Source: Paraburkholderia nodosa
Lineage (GTDB): Bacteria; Pseudomonadota; Gammaproteobacteria; Burkholderiales; Burkholderiaceae
DNA: 64,000 nt
Assembly (NCBI RefSeq): GCF_001718195.1
Contig: NZ_MCNV01000006.1
Coordinates: 1-64,000 of the forward strand
Direction of reading: 5' to 3'
Of the stretch, positions 46,709 through 55,603 are shown in pieces. The position numbers were made by a program, and so were the translations under genes. Under the pieces are notes generated by a model. It ran no database searches and was not told where the DNA came from. It saw only the letters and a list, made by a program, of their open reading frames with translations. Position 1 is the stretch's first letter, and each line of letters begins with the position of its first letter.

Positions 46709-47968
46709 TCAACCCGGGTCGACGTTGAACCCACGCTGGCGCAACAGCTGGAGCACGCCTTTAGGTCCGCCCAGATGCAACGCGCCGACGGCGACGAAGA
46801 GCGGCTTGTTGGGCGCCACGTACTGCTGCATGCGCGAAACGAAGCGCCGGTTGCGCTCGTAGACGATGCGGTTGTCGACCGACGCCGCCACCCGCGCGTC
46901 GTGCGAGAGCTTTTCGGTGCGCGCCGATTCCCATGCGGCGATCGCGTCGGCGTCGCCCACGCGCCACAGGTGCAGCAGCGTCTGCACGTCGGACACGTTT
47001 TGCGCCGGCGTCTGCGCGAGGTCCTGGGCGAGCATCTCGCGCTGCTGCGCGAGGCTCAGATTCGTAAAGGCGCGCATCTGCTCGCCGAGCGTCTCCAGGC
47101 CGACGATGCGGCGGCCCTTCCAGCGCAGGAACACGTTCTGCAACTGCGCCTCGGTGCCGAACTCGGTCTGCAGGCCGGCGCTCAGCGAATCGTAGGTTTC
47201 CACCAGCAGCGAGGCGAGCCACGGCCGCATCTTGCGGATCTCGGCGAGCGCCTCGGGATTGCCGCGCATGCGCGCCTCGAGTTTCTGCCAGAGCGGATCG
47301 GGCAACAGGCCCGGCAGGCAGGGCCGTTTGCACACCCCGTATTTCGAGACGTCGTCCTGGGAAACCAGCAGATCGTCGGGGGAAAGCTCGAGCGCGAGAA
47401 TGGGCGACGCGGCGAGCGCCGCGAGAATCTGCGGGCGAAACGGCTGGGCGGGCGGGTAGTCGGCGGGGTCGCCCACATGGAGCGTGCCGAGCAGATAGAT
47501 CGTGAGGTTGCCGCGCGTGGCGACATAGAACGGCATGCGCGCAGGCTGGGTGCGCACCGGGCCGCCAGCCGTCGTGCCCGATGCGTAGCTCGGCACGGCG
47601 GGCGCGGCGTGAAAGCCGGGAATGCCGCCGTTCGCGCCGCGTGAGGTGCCGGGCGGCATGGGCACGGCCGGATGCACACCGGGCGTGTTGGCGACGGCGC
47701 CGCCGGCGAACGCCGGGCCCGAGGCGCCCGCGAGAACGCCGATCGCCAGGACCAGCGTGAGCGCCGCGCGCGCCGCAGCGCTCGACGCCTGCTTCAACGC
47801 CGCACGCAACGCCACCGCGAATGCCACACCAAAAGCCACACCGAATGTCACCCGAACAGCCGTACCCAGCCCGGCCGCCACGATAACGGCGGCAGCCGGA
47901 ACGATTGAAAGAGCGGCGGAGAAAACGGTGGGAAAACCAGTGAAAAAGGCGGCACGACGGCCGCCCAT
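46709..47968 (-). CDS. TraB/GumN-family protein, membrane-anchored or secreted
   Basis: The protein (419 residues from the ATG at 47968) has a long hydrophobic Ala/Val-rich N-terminal part with repeated GVAFGVAFAVAL-like stretches and a second hydrophobic segment ending SGPAFA. The TraB/GumN domain follows, with TIYLLGTLHVGDP, LALELSPDDL and FVAVGALHLGGPKGV. The family is a predicted metal-dependent peptidase or erythromycin-esterase-like fold; function is unproven. An upstream ATG at 48034 would overlap the dppF gene end; the later ATG avoids this. Confidence 0.82.
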   Translation of the reverse strand: MGGRRAAFFTGFPTVFSAALSIVPAAAVIVAAGLGTAVRVTFGVAFGVAFAVALRAALKQASSAAARAALTLVLAIGVLAGASGPAFAGGAVANTPGVHPAVPMPPGTSRGANGGIPGFHAAPAVPSYASGTTAGGPVRTQPARMPFYVATRGNLTIYLLGTLHVGDPADYPPAQPFRPQILAALAASPILALELSPDDLLVSQDDVSKYGVCKRPCLPGLLPDPLWQKLEARMRGNPEALAEIRKMRPWLASLLVETYDSLSAGLQTEFGTEAQLQNVFLRWKGRRIVGLETLGEQMRAFTNLSLAQQREMLAQDLAQTPAQNVSDVQTLLHLWRVGDADAIAAWESARTEKLSHDARVAASVDNRIVYERNRRFVSRMQQYVAPNKPLFVAVGALHLGGPKGVLQLLRQRGFNVDPG

Positions 47969-48011
47969 CAACTGGCGGCGCGTAGCAATAAAACGACGCG
48001 CCGCCGTCGCT

Positions 48012-49046
48012 TCAGGCCGGCATGGGCCGCCCATCCTCTTCCCCCACCTCCTCTGCACGATGGCAGGATACCTGACGGCCGTCCACTTCGCGAAGAACAG
48101 GCACTTCCTTACGACACCGCTCGACTGCGTATGGACAACGTTGATGGAACGTGCAACCAGACGGCGGGTTGAGCGGCGAAGGCAATTCGCCCTCGAGCTT
48201 GATCTTCACGCGGCGGTCCGCTTCGAAGATCGCGGGCGTGGCCGAAAGCAGCGAGCGCGTGTACGGATGGCGCGGCCGCGAGATCACCGTGTCCTTGTCG
48301 CCCAGTTCCGCCACGCCGCCCAGGTACATCACCATCACGTCGTCGGCGATGTGCTCGACCACGGCCAGGTTGTGCGAAATGAACACGTAGCTCGTGCGGA
48401 ACTGCTCCTGCAAGTCCATGAACAGATTGAGAATCTGCGCCTGGATCGAGACGTCGAGCGCGGAAACCGGCTCGTCGGCCACGACGATCTGCGGGTCGAG
48501 AATCATGGCCCGCGCGATCGCCACGCGCTGGCGCTGGCCGCCCGAGAACATGTGCGGATAGCGCTTGGCATGCTCGGGGCGCAGGCCGACGATGCGCATC
48601 ATGTGCGCGATGCGGTCCGCGCGCTCGTTTGCCGTGAGGCGCGTGTTGATGGCGAGCGGCTCGCCTAGCGTCTGCTCCACGGTCTTGCGCGGATTGAGCG
48701 AGGCGAACGGATTCTGGAACACCATCTGCACGCGGCGGCGCAGCGCGGCGATCTTCGCGGCGTTTGCGTGCGCAACGTCCTCGCCGTCGATGGTCAGCTT
48801 GCCCGCGGTGGGCGGCTCGATCATCGTGAGCTGGCGCGCGAGCGTCGATTTGCCGCAGCCGGACTCGCCCACCACGGCGAGCGTGCGCCCGCGCGTGAGC
48901 GAGAACGACACGCCGTTGAGCGCCTTCACGGTGCCCGTGCCGAACATGCCGCGCTTGACGGTGTAATGCTTCTTGAGATCGTCGGCGACGAGAACCTTGT
49001 CGTCCTGATGGTCCTGACGAGCCGCGTGTTGCTGGACTGCGTTCAT
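48012..49046 (-). CDS. dppF: Dipeptide ABC transporter ATP-binding protein DppF
   Basis: The 344-residue ATPase has Walker [10 protein letters not shown], the Q-loop [12 protein letters not shown], signature FSGGQRQR, Walker B IVVADEP, and the C-terminal oligopeptide-type cysteine motif ([14 protein letters not shown]) that binds an Fe-S cluster in DppD/F relatives. It energises dipeptide import with DppD. Its ATG overlaps the dppD stop by 4 bases. It is the last gene of dppABCDF. Confidence 0.94.
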   Translation of the reverse strand: MNAVQQHAARQDHQDDKVLVADDLKKHYTVKRGMFGTGTVKALNGVSFSLTRGRTLAVVGESGCGKSTLARQLTMIEPPTAGKLTIDGEDVAHANAAKIAALRRRVQMVFQNPFASLNPRKTVEQTLGEPLAINTRLTANERADRIAHMMRIVGLRPEHAKRYPHMFSGGQRQRVAIARAMILDPQIVVADEPVSALDVSIQAQILNLFMDLQEQFRTSYVFISHNLAVVEHIADDVMVMYLGGVAELGDKDTVISRPRHPYTRSLLSATPAIFEADRRVKIKLEGELPSPLNPPSGCTFHQRCPYAVERCRKEVPVLREVDGRQVSCHRAEEVGEEDGRPMPA

Positions 49047-50041
49047 CGCGCGCCTCCACTGGATTGAGTCACCGCCGCGTTCAGCGGCTTGATGCAGCGC
49101 ACTTGCGCGTAACCGCTTTCATCGGTCACCGCGTCGAGCGCGGGCCGCGCCTTCATGCAGTCATCCACCACATACTTGCAGCGCGGCGCGAACAGACAGC
49201 CGCTCGGCCGGTCGTCGCGGCCGGGCACCATGCCGGGCAGCGCGGCAAGCCGCATCGCCCCCTTGTTGTGCTCGGGAATCGCGGCGAGCAGCGCTTCCGT
49301 GTACGGATGATGCGGACGCGAAAAGATATCCGGCACGCGGTTCGTCTCGATGATCTCGCCCGCGTACATCACGGCCACGCGTTGCGCGACTTCCGAAACC
49401 ACGGCCAGATCGTGCGAAATCAGCACGAGCGCCATGCCGCGCTCCTTCTGCAGACGCACGAGCAGTTCCATGATCTGCGCCTGGATCGTCACGTCGAGCG
49501 CCGTGGTGGGCTCGTCGGCGATCAGCAGCTTCGGGTTGCAGGCCACGGCCATGGCGATCATCACGCGCTGGTTCATGCCGCCCGACATCTGGTGCGGGAA
49601 GTTGTCGATGCGGTTCTTCGCGTCGGGAATGCCGACCTGGTCGAGCAGTTCCAGCGCGCGCGCGTTGAGCGCGGAGCCGCGCAGCCCTTCGTGCAGCTTG
49701 AGCACTTCCTTGATCTGATAGCCGACGGTGTAGCTCGGGTTCAGGCTCGTGAGCGCGTCCTGGAACACCATGGCGATGTCCTTGCCGACGATGCGGCGGC
49801 GCTCCTTGCCGGTGGCGTTTAGCAGATCGCGGCCGTCGAAGGTGATCGAATCCGCGCTCACCTTGCCGGGGGCGTCGATGAGGCCCATCAGCGCCATCAT
49901 CGTCACGCTCTTGCCCGAGCCCGATTCGCCGACGATGCCGAGCACTTCGCCAGGCGCGACCGACAGATTGACGCGGTCGACGGCGGGCAGGCCGTTGAAG
50001 TTCACCGCCAGATTACGGATGGTCAAAAGTTCGTTGTTCAT
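49043..50041 (-). CDS. dppD: Dipeptide ABC transporter ATP-binding protein DppD
   Basis: The 332-residue ATPase carries Walker [11 protein letters not shown]-loop [12 protein letters not shown], signature MSGGMNQR, Walker B LLIADEP, and the C-terminal [14 protein letters not shown] motif. It pairs with DppF. It lies 84 bp after dppC, with a tandem hairpin element in the gap, and overlaps dppF. Confidence 0.94.
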   Translation of the reverse strand: MNNELLTIRNLAVNFNGLPAVDRVNLSVAPGEVLGIVGESGSGKSVTMMALMGLIDAPGKVSADSITFDGRDLLNATGKERRRIVGKDIAMVFQDALTSLNPSYTVGYQIKEVLKLHEGLRGSALNARALELLDQVGIPDAKNRIDNFPHQMSGGMNQRVMIAMAVACNPKLLIADEPTTALDVTIQAQIMELLVRLQKERGMALVLISHDLAVVSEVAQRVAVMYAGEIIETNRVPDIFSRPHHPYTEALLAAIPEHNKGAMRLAALPGMVPGRDDRPSGCLFAPRCKYVVDDCMKARPALDAVTDESGYAQVRCIKPLNAAVTQSSGGAR

Positions 50042-50076
50042 GTCAGTCCTCGCCGGGCCGCCCCAAGAGGACTGAC

Positions 50077-50119
50077 GCCCCCTCGGGGGGCAACGACCGA
50101 AGGGAGTGTGGGGGTCGTT
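50077..50119. repeat. tandem palindromic (REP-like) element between dppC and dppD
   Basis: Two hairpins lie side by side: GCCCCC / GGGGGC (50077-50091) and AACGACC / GGTCGTT (50092-50119). The wording is like GC-rich intergenic elements I recall between transporter genes of Burkholderiales. It may tune the downstream mRNA level or stability. Confidence 0.55.
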
Positions 50120-50125
50120 TTCATG

Positions 50126-51043
50126 TCAGGCCATCCGCTTGAGCTTGGGATCGAGCGCGTCGCGCAGCCCGTCGCCGAGCAGGTTGATCGCGAGGACCGA
50201 AATGAGGATGGACAGACCCGGCATCGTGACGATCCACCATGCGCTGTCGATGTAGTCGCGCGCCGAAGCGAGCATCGCGCCCCACTCCGCACGCGGCGGC
50301 TGCACGCCGAGGCCGAGGAAGCCGAGCGCGGCGGCGTCGAGAATCGCCGAGGAAAAGCCGAGTGTCGCCTGCACGATGAGCGGAGCCGTACAGTTGGGCA
50401 GCACCTGCGAGAACATCAGGCGCAGCGTGCCGGCACCGGCCACGCGCGAAGCGGTCACGTACTCCTTGTGCAGTTCGCCGAGAGCCGAACCGCGCGTGAG
50501 ACGCACGTAGCCGGGCAGCGCCACGATCGCGATCGCGAGCATGGTGTTCGTGAGACCCGGTCCGATGATCGCGACCACGGCCACCGCGAGCAGCAGCGAA
50601 GGCAGCGCGAGCAGCACGTCCATGAGACGCATGATCGGCGTGTCGGCCCACTTCTCGAAGAACGCGGCGACGAGCCCGAGCACGATGCCCGGAACCAGTG
50701 CGAGCACGACCGAGACGCAGCCGATCCACAGCGAAAGCCGCGCGCCGTACATGAGACGCGAGAGGATGTCGCGGCCCGCTTCGTCGGTGCCGAGGATGAA
50801 CTTCCAGTTGCCGCCGTCGAGCCAGGCGGGCGGAATCTTCACGTAGTCGCGGTATTGCTCGATGGGGCTGTGCGGCGCGATCAGCGGCGCGAAGATCGCG
50901 ATGACGATCAGCGCGAGCACGATCACGCCCGCGCCCACGGCGCCCCTGTTGCGCGAGAAGTTCGCCCAGAATTCGCGCAGCACGAGCGCGCGGCCCGAAG
51001 GCGGCGTGACGGCGCGAGGCACGGTGTTCTGAATGTCAGCCAT
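50126..51043 (-). CDS. dppC: Dipeptide ABC transporter permease DppC
   Basis: The 305-residue inner-membrane permease has an N-terminal OppC-type segment (LREFWANFSRNRGAVGAG) and about six helices. It shows the binding-protein-dependent transport EAA loop near VTASRVAGAGTLRLMFSQVLPN. AGGAGG before the start suits the second of two adjacent ATG codons. It acts with DppB as the channel. Confidence 0.94.
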   Translation of the reverse strand: MADIQNTVPRAVTPPSGRALVLREFWANFSRNRGAVGAGVIVLALIVIAIFAPLIAPHSPIEQYRDYVKIPPAWLDGGNWKFILGTDEAGRDILSRLMYGARLSLWIGCVSVVLALVPGIVLGLVAAFFEKWADTPIMRLMDVLLALPSLLLAVAVVAIIGPGLTNTMLAIAIVALPGYVRLTRGSALGELHKEYVTASRVAGAGTLRLMFSQVLPNCTAPLIVQATLGFSSAILDAAALGFLGLGVQPPRAEWGAMLASARDYIDSAWWIVTMPGLSILISVLAINLLGDGLRDALDPKLKRMA

Positions 51044-51097
51044 CATGCCTCCTGGTGTTGAATAGTGTGTTGTGGGGTTCGCATTTTCATGGCTCGC

Positions 51098-52111
51098 TTA
51101 CCTCGTATGTCGAATGCGCGGGTTGAGCACGCCGTACAGCAGATCGACGAACAGGTTCACGACGATCACGAGCGTCGCGATCATGAGAATGCCGCCTTGC
51201 ACCACCGGGTAGTCGCGCCGGCTGATCGCGTCGATCAGCCATTTGCCGATGCCGGGCCAGGAAAATAGCGTTTCAGTGAGCACCGCGCCCGCGAGCAGCG
51301 TGCCGACCTGCAGGCCGATCACGGTCACCACGGGAATGAGCGCGTTGCGCAGCGCATGCACGACGATCACGCGCACGGGCGAAAGACCTTTGGCGCGCGC
51401 GGTGCGGATGTAGTCCTCGCGCAGCACTTCGAGCATGGACGAGCGCGTCATGCGCGCGACCACGGCGAGCGGAATCGTGCCGAGCACGATGGCCGGCAGG
51501 ATCAGGTGGCTCAGCACCGACCTGAACGCGCCTTCGTCGGTGCCGGGCAGCAGCGAATCGATCAGCATGAAGCCGGTCACGTGCGGAATGTCGAATTCCA
51601 CCGCGATGCGGCCGGACACCGGCGTCCAGCCGAGTTTCGACGAGAACACCATGATGAGGATGAGCCCCCACCAGAAAATCGGCATGGAGTAGCCGGTGAG
51701 CGCGGTGCCCATGACGCCGTGATCGACGGCAGTACCGCGCCGCAGCGCCGCGAACACGCCGGCGGGCAAGCCGATCACGAGCGCGAAAACGAGCGCGCAG
51801 ATCGACAGCTCGACGGTGGCGGGAAAGCGCGCGAGAAACTCGCCCATCACGCTCGTGTTGGTGATGATCGAGGTGCCGAGATTGCCGTGCACGGCGTGCC
51901 AGACGTAGTGCACATACTGCATCGGCAGAGGCTCGTCGAGCCCCAGGCGGTGCATCGCCTCGGCGTGCATTTGCGGATCGACGCCGCGCTCGCCCATCAT
52001 CACTTCGATGGGGTCGCCCGGAATCAGGTGGATGAGTGCGAACGCAAGGATGGTGATCCCGATGAACGTGGGTATGACCATGCCGATGCGGCGCAATACG
52101 AAGCGGAACAT
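51098..52111 (-). CDS. dppB: Dipeptide ABC transporter permease DppB
   Basis: The 337-residue permease has the OppB-type N-terminus (MFRFVLRRIGMVIPTFIGIT), HLIPGDP, about six helices, and the EAA loop DYIRTARAKGLSPVRVIVVH. The ATG at 52111 follows GGGGGAACACCAC. dppC follows after 54 bp. Confidence 0.95.
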   Translation of the reverse strand: MFRFVLRRIGMVIPTFIGITILAFALIHLIPGDPIEVMMGERGVDPQMHAEAMHRLGLDEPLPMQYVHYVWHAVHGNLGTSIITNTSVMGEFLARFPATVELSICALVFALVIGLPAGVFAALRRGTAVDHGVMGTALTGYSMPIFWWGLILIMVFSSKLGWTPVSGRIAVEFDIPHVTGFMLIDSLLPGTDEGAFRSVLSHLILPAIVLGTIPLAVVARMTRSSMLEVLREDYIRTARAKGLSPVRVIVVHALRNALIPVVTVIGLQVGTLLAGAVLTETLFSWPGIGKWLIDAISRRDYPVVQGGILMIATLVIVVNLFVDLLYGVLNPRIRHTR

Positions 52112-52146
52112 GTGGTGTTCCCCCAAAAGCTTGAAATGAAACGCAA

Positions 52147-52179
52147 CCGGCGACAGGGGCTCGTGACCCCGGTCGCCGG
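52147..52179 (-). other. strong hairpin between dppA and dppB
   Basis: CCGGCGAC-A-GGGG / CCCC-G-GTCGCCGG folds into a long stem with one mismatch and a 7-base loop. No U-run follows on the minus strand. Such hairpins after binding-protein genes protect the upstream mRNA and let it be made in excess over the permeases. Confidence 0.7.
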
Positions 52180-52240
52180 ACCATTTTCCGCCGGTCCTGG
52201 CTGATATGCGGACCGAGCGGAAAGTCTTACCCGATTATCC

Positions 52241-53875
52241 TTACTGCATGCCCACGCCGTCGAAGCGCGCGTAGCCAAGCGGCTCGATGCGCATGTCGGT
52301 CACCTTCTTGCTGACCGGCTGATAGACGGTCGAGTGAGCGATCGGCGAGAACGGCAGTTGCTTCGCGAAGATCTGCTGCGCTTCCTGGTAGAACTTGGTG
52401 CGCTGCGCCACGTCCGAGGTCTGACGGCCCTTCTGGATCAGGTCGTCGAACGGCTTGTAGCACCACTTGCCGAAGTTGTTGCCGTTCACGGCTTCGCAGC
52501 CGAGCAGCGTGCCGAGCCAGTTGTCCGGATCGCCGTTGTCGCCCGTCCAGCCGATCAGCATCGAATCGTCTTCGCCTGCGTGAGCGCGCTTGATGTACTC
52601 GCCCCAATCATACGTCACGATCTTCGCCTTCACGCCGATCTTCGCCCAGTCGGCCTGGATCATTTCGGCCATCAAGCGTGCGTTCGGGTTGTAGGCGCGC
52701 TGCACGGGCATGGCCCACAGCGTGATCTCGAAGCCGTTGCCCTGACCCGCCTTCGCGAGCAGCGCCTTGGCCTTTTCCGGGTCGTACGAATTGGCCGGCA
52801 GGTTCTTGTAGTACGACCACTGCGTCGGCGGCATCGGGTTGGTTGCGAGCTGGCCCGCGCCCTGGTACACCGAGTCGATGATCGCCTTCTTGTTGATCGC
52901 CATGTCGAGCGCGTGGCGCACGTCCGCGTTATCGAGCGGCTTGTGCGTGACGTTGTACGACAGGTAGCCCAGGTTGAAACCCGGCTGCGACGGCATCGCG
53001 ATGTTCGGCTCGGCCTTCAGCGGCGCGATGTCGGCGGGCCGCGGATAGCTCATCACCTGGCATTCGTCGCGCTTGATCTTCTGCACGCGCACGCTGGCGT
53101 CCGGCGTGATCGAGAAGATCAGCTTCGAGAGCTTCACAGCGCCCGGCTTCCAGTAGTCAGGGTTGCCGTCGTAGCGGATCGTCGCGTCCTTCGTGTAGCT
53201 CTTGAAGATGAACGGACCCGTGCCGACCGGGAACTGGTTGATGTCGGCGGCCTTGCCGGCCTTCATCAGTTGATCCGCGTATTCAGCCGAGAGGATCGAG
53301 GCGAATTCCATCGCCATGTTCTGGATGAACGGCGCGTTCGGCTCGTTCAGCGTGAACTTGACCGTGTACGGGTCGACCTTTTCGACCTTGGCGATCAGCT
53401 TGTCGAGGCCCATGTCGGTGAAGTACGGGAACGACACCGGGTACGCCTTGCGGAACGCATTGTTCGGGTCGAGCATGCGGTCGAACGAGAACACGACGTC
53501 GTCCGCATTGAATTCGCGCGTGGGCTTGAAGAACGAGGTGGTCTGGAACTTCACGCCATGACGCAGATGGAACGTGTAGGTCTTGCCGTCCGGCGAAACG
53601 TCCCACGATTCTGCGAGACCCGGTTCGACCTTGGTGCCGCCGCGCTCGAATTCGACGAGGCGGTTGTAGACGGTGAACGTATTCGCGGTGAAGTCGGTGC
53701 CGGTCGTGTATTGGGCCGGGTCGAAGCCAGCGGGGCTGCCTTCCGAGCAGTAGACGAGCGTCTTGTTCGGAATGCTTTGCGCGGCGTGCGCGAGCGGGGC
53801 TCCAGCAATCGATGCCGCTGCGAGCGCCACGAGAGACGTCATTCGTGCAGCACGCAACAGTTTGTTTTCTTTCAT
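52241..53875 (-). CDS. dppA: Dipeptide ABC transporter substrate-binding protein DppA
   Basis: The 544-residue periplasmic protein has a signal peptide (about 1-32, ending AHA|AQS) and the SBP family 5 fold (KTLVYCSEGSPAGFDPAQYTT; SWDVSPDGKTYTFHLRHGVKF). It captures dipeptides and hands them to DppBC. GGAGGAAAC precedes the ATG. A well-formed promoter lies about 45-70 bases upstream. It is the first gene of the operon. Confidence 0.95.
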   Translation of the reverse strand: MKENKLLRAARMTSLVALAAASIAGAPLAHAAQSIPNKTLVYCSEGSPAGFDPAQYTTGTDFTANTFTVYNRLVEFERGGTKVEPGLAESWDVSPDGKTYTFHLRHGVKFQTTSFFKPTREFNADDVVFSFDRMLDPNNAFRKAYPVSFPYFTDMGLDKLIAKVEKVDPYTVKFTLNEPNAPFIQNMAMEFASILSAEYADQLMKAGKAADINQFPVGTGPFIFKSYTKDATIRYDGNPDYWKPGAVKLSKLIFSITPDASVRVQKIKRDECQVMSYPRPADIAPLKAEPNIAMPSQPGFNLGYLSYNVTHKPLDNADVRHALDMAINKKAIIDSVYQGAGQLATNPMPPTQWSYYKNLPANSYDPEKAKALLAKAGQGNGFEITLWAMPVQRAYNPNARLMAEMIQADWAKIGVKAKIVTYDWGEYIKRAHAGEDDSMLIGWTGDNGDPDNWLGTLLGCEAVNGNNFGKWCYKPFDDLIQKGRQTSDVAQRTKFYQEAQQIFAKQLPFSPIAHSTVYQPVSKKVTDMRIEPLGYARFDGVGMQ

Positions 53876-53916
53876 GTTTCCTCCAGTTCAGTGCCGGCTT
53901 GCGCCAGCGTAGCGCG

Positions 53917-53945
53917 ATCTTACACAGCAGGTGCCGCAGTCACAA
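53917..53945 (-). promoter_or_regulatory. sigma-70 promoter of dppABCDF
   Basis: On the minus strand -35 TTGTGA (53940-53945) and -10 TAAGAT (53917-53922) are 17 bases apart. The leader to the dppA ATG is about 35 bases. Confidence 0.75.
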
Positions 53946-54132
53946 GCAAGCCAAAAGTCCCGTCGCTTGTGGAAAACGCCGGGTTGACAGGCGTTGAGGT
54001 TGCAGCATGCTGCGGTGCAACGTAGCTTCACCCTTCTTTTTCTCTTGCCGATCAGGAACATAGCGCGCCGAAATGACGCGCGCAGCCGGGGCGCGCAGCC
54101 TTGCTGATGCAAATCGCGCAATCGCATCTCAA

Positions 54133-54173
54133 TAAAAAACCGCGCGGCCCGGGAGTCCGGGAACCGCGCGGTT
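54133..54173 (-). terminator. terminator of the ahcY-metF unit
   Basis: The 10-bp stem AACCGCGCGG / CCGCGCGGTT, with a GC-rich inner part and a run of six T on the minus strand, lies 33 bases beyond the metF stop. Confidence 0.9.
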
Positions 54174-54205
54174 TGTTGCCGTTTGGCGGGTCGAGCGTGC
54201 GGGCC

Positions 54206-55036
54206 CTAGAAGCCCAGCCGCTCGCAAATGGCCTTGGTGGCCGGCGCCGCGTTGAGCGTGTAGAAGTGGATGCCCGGCACGCCTGCCTCGACGAGACGGC
54301 GGCACAGGTCGGTCACCACGTCGAGCCCGAATGCGCGGATCGACTCGCGATCGTCGCCGAAGCTTTCCAGACGCTTGGCGACCCAGCGCGGCACTTCGGC
54401 GCCGCACATCTCCGAAAAGCGCATGAGCTGCGAGTAGTTCGTGATCGGCATGATGCCGGGCACGATGGGAATATCCACGCCCAGTTTCTTCGCGTCGTCG
54501 ACGAAGCGGAAATACGCGTCCGCGTTGAAGAAGTACTGCGTGATCGCCGAATTGGCGCCCGCTTTCACCTTTTGCGCGAACGCTTCGAGGTCGTGACGCG
54601 GCGAACGCGCCTGCGGGTGGTACTCGGGATACGCGGCCACTTCGATGTGGAACGCGTCGCCGGTCTCCTCGCGGATGAACGCGACGAGTTCCGACGCGTA
54701 GCGCAATTCGCCCACCGCGCCCATGCCCGAGGGCAAGTCGCCGCGCAGCGCCACGATGTGGCGGATGCCGTGCGAGCGGTACTCGCCGAGAATCGCGCGC
54801 AGGCTCTCTTTCGAGGAGCCGATGCACGAGAGATGCGGCGCCGCCTCGATGCCAGCCTTCGCGATGTCGACGACGGTGTCGAGCGTGCCCTGTTGCGTCG
54901 AGCCGCCCGCGCCGAACGTCACCGAGAAAAACTTCGGCTTGAGCGTGGCAAGTTCCGCCCGCGTAGCGCGCAGCTTTTCCAGGCCGTCCGGCGTCTTCGG
55001 CGGGAAGAATTCGAATGAGAGTTCGATCGGTTTCAT
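54206..55036 (-). CDS. metF: 5,10-methylenetetrahydrofolate reductase
   Basis: MetF reduces methylene-THF to methyl-THF with FAD, supplying methyl groups for methionine. The 276-residue protein begins IELSFEFFPPKTPDG with the catalytic Glu, and shows VTFGAGGSTQQGT and the IALRGDLP block. It is the third gene of ahcY-holin-metF, 51 bp after the holin-like gene. This ties methyl-THF supply to SAH removal under the same riboswitch. Confidence 0.97.
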   Translation of the reverse strand: MKPIELSFEFFPPKTPDGLEKLRATRAELATLKPKFFSVTFGAGGSTQQGTLDTVVDIAKAGIEAAPHLSCIGSSKESLRAILGEYRSHGIRHIVALRGDLPSGMGAVGELRYASELVAFIREETGDAFHIEVAAYPEYHPQARSPRHDLEAFAQKVKAGANSAITQYFFNADAYFRFVDDAKKLGVDIPIVPGIMPITNYSQLMRFSEMCGAEVPRWVAKRLESFGDDRESIRAFGLDVVTDLCRRLVEAGVPGIHFYTLNAAPATKAICERLGF

Positions 55037-55087
55037 GTTGATGAGGCCAGTGAGGCCGGGCCGCGAACGTGGGCGGCCCGGCCCGCG

Positions 55088-55441
55088 TCAGCCGAGGCTG
55101 CGGTTGCCGAAAATCAGCGCCGACAGCAGCCACGACACGATGCTGTACAGGATCGAGCCGAAAAATGCCGACCAGAAGCCCGACACCTCGAAGCCCTTGA
55201 GGAGCGACGCCGCCAGCCAGAAGCACAGCGCGTTCACCACGAGGATGAAGAGGCCGAGCGTGAGGATGGTCACGGGCAGCGTGAGCACGATCAGCAGCGG
55301 GCGCAGCACGGCGTTGATGAGTCCGAGCACGATCGCGACGATGAGCGCGGTGCCGAAACTGCGAATATGGATCGACGGAACGAGCCAGGTGATGATCAGG
55401 AGCGCGAGCGCGTTGATCAGCCAGGTCAGCAGCACGGTCAT
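55088..55441 (-). CDS. Phage holin family 4 (Phage_holin_4_2) membrane protein
   Basis: The 117-residue protein is nearly all hydrophobic, with four transmembrane helices and the family block GLINAVLRPLLIVLTLPVTI. Despite the name it is a chromosomal housekeeping membrane protein of unknown role; no phage genes lie near. Its place between ahcY and metF is conserved in betaproteobacteria (from memory). Confidence 0.9.
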   Translation of the reverse strand: MTVLLTWLINALALLIITWLVPSIHIRSFGTALIVAIVLGLINAVLRPLLIVLTLPVTILTLGLFILVVNALCFWLAASLLKGFEVSGFWSAFFGSILYSIVSWLLSALIFGNRSLG

Positions 55442-55556
55442 AAGGACTCCTTTTGCGTCGTTGCTTTTGTATCGCCAGGTGCCGGCGGCGGATGCCGCCC
55501 GCAGTCCCCACGCGTTGCGCGCGCAGGGATTGGGGTCAGCATCCGCCTGACCGCTT

Positions 55557-55585
55557 AAAGCGGGCTTAAAACAGCAGCCCGCTTT
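55557..55585 (-). terminator. hairpin after ahcY
   Basis: A perfect 10-bp stem AAAGCGGGCT / AGCCCGCTTT with a 9-base loop lies 18 bases beyond the ahcY stop. The U-run is short, so partial termination with read-through into the holin-like gene and metF is likely. Confidence 0.6.
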
Positions 55586-55603
55586 GTATCGCGTTGTATC
55601 GGC

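Larger units (their letters stand above)
53876..54205. other. 330-bp region: dppA 5' region and metF 3' region
   Basis: It holds the dppA promoter (53917-53945) and the metF terminator (54133-54173), each listed on its own. Between them (about 53950-54130) nothing further is recognised; the palindrome GCAGCATGCTGC (54003-54014) is noted. Confidence 0.5.

Noticed and set aside
55088..55441. Holin-named gene as a sign of a prophage
   Set aside because: No other phage gene, integrase or attachment site is near. The family is a conserved chromosomal membrane protein between ahcY and metF.
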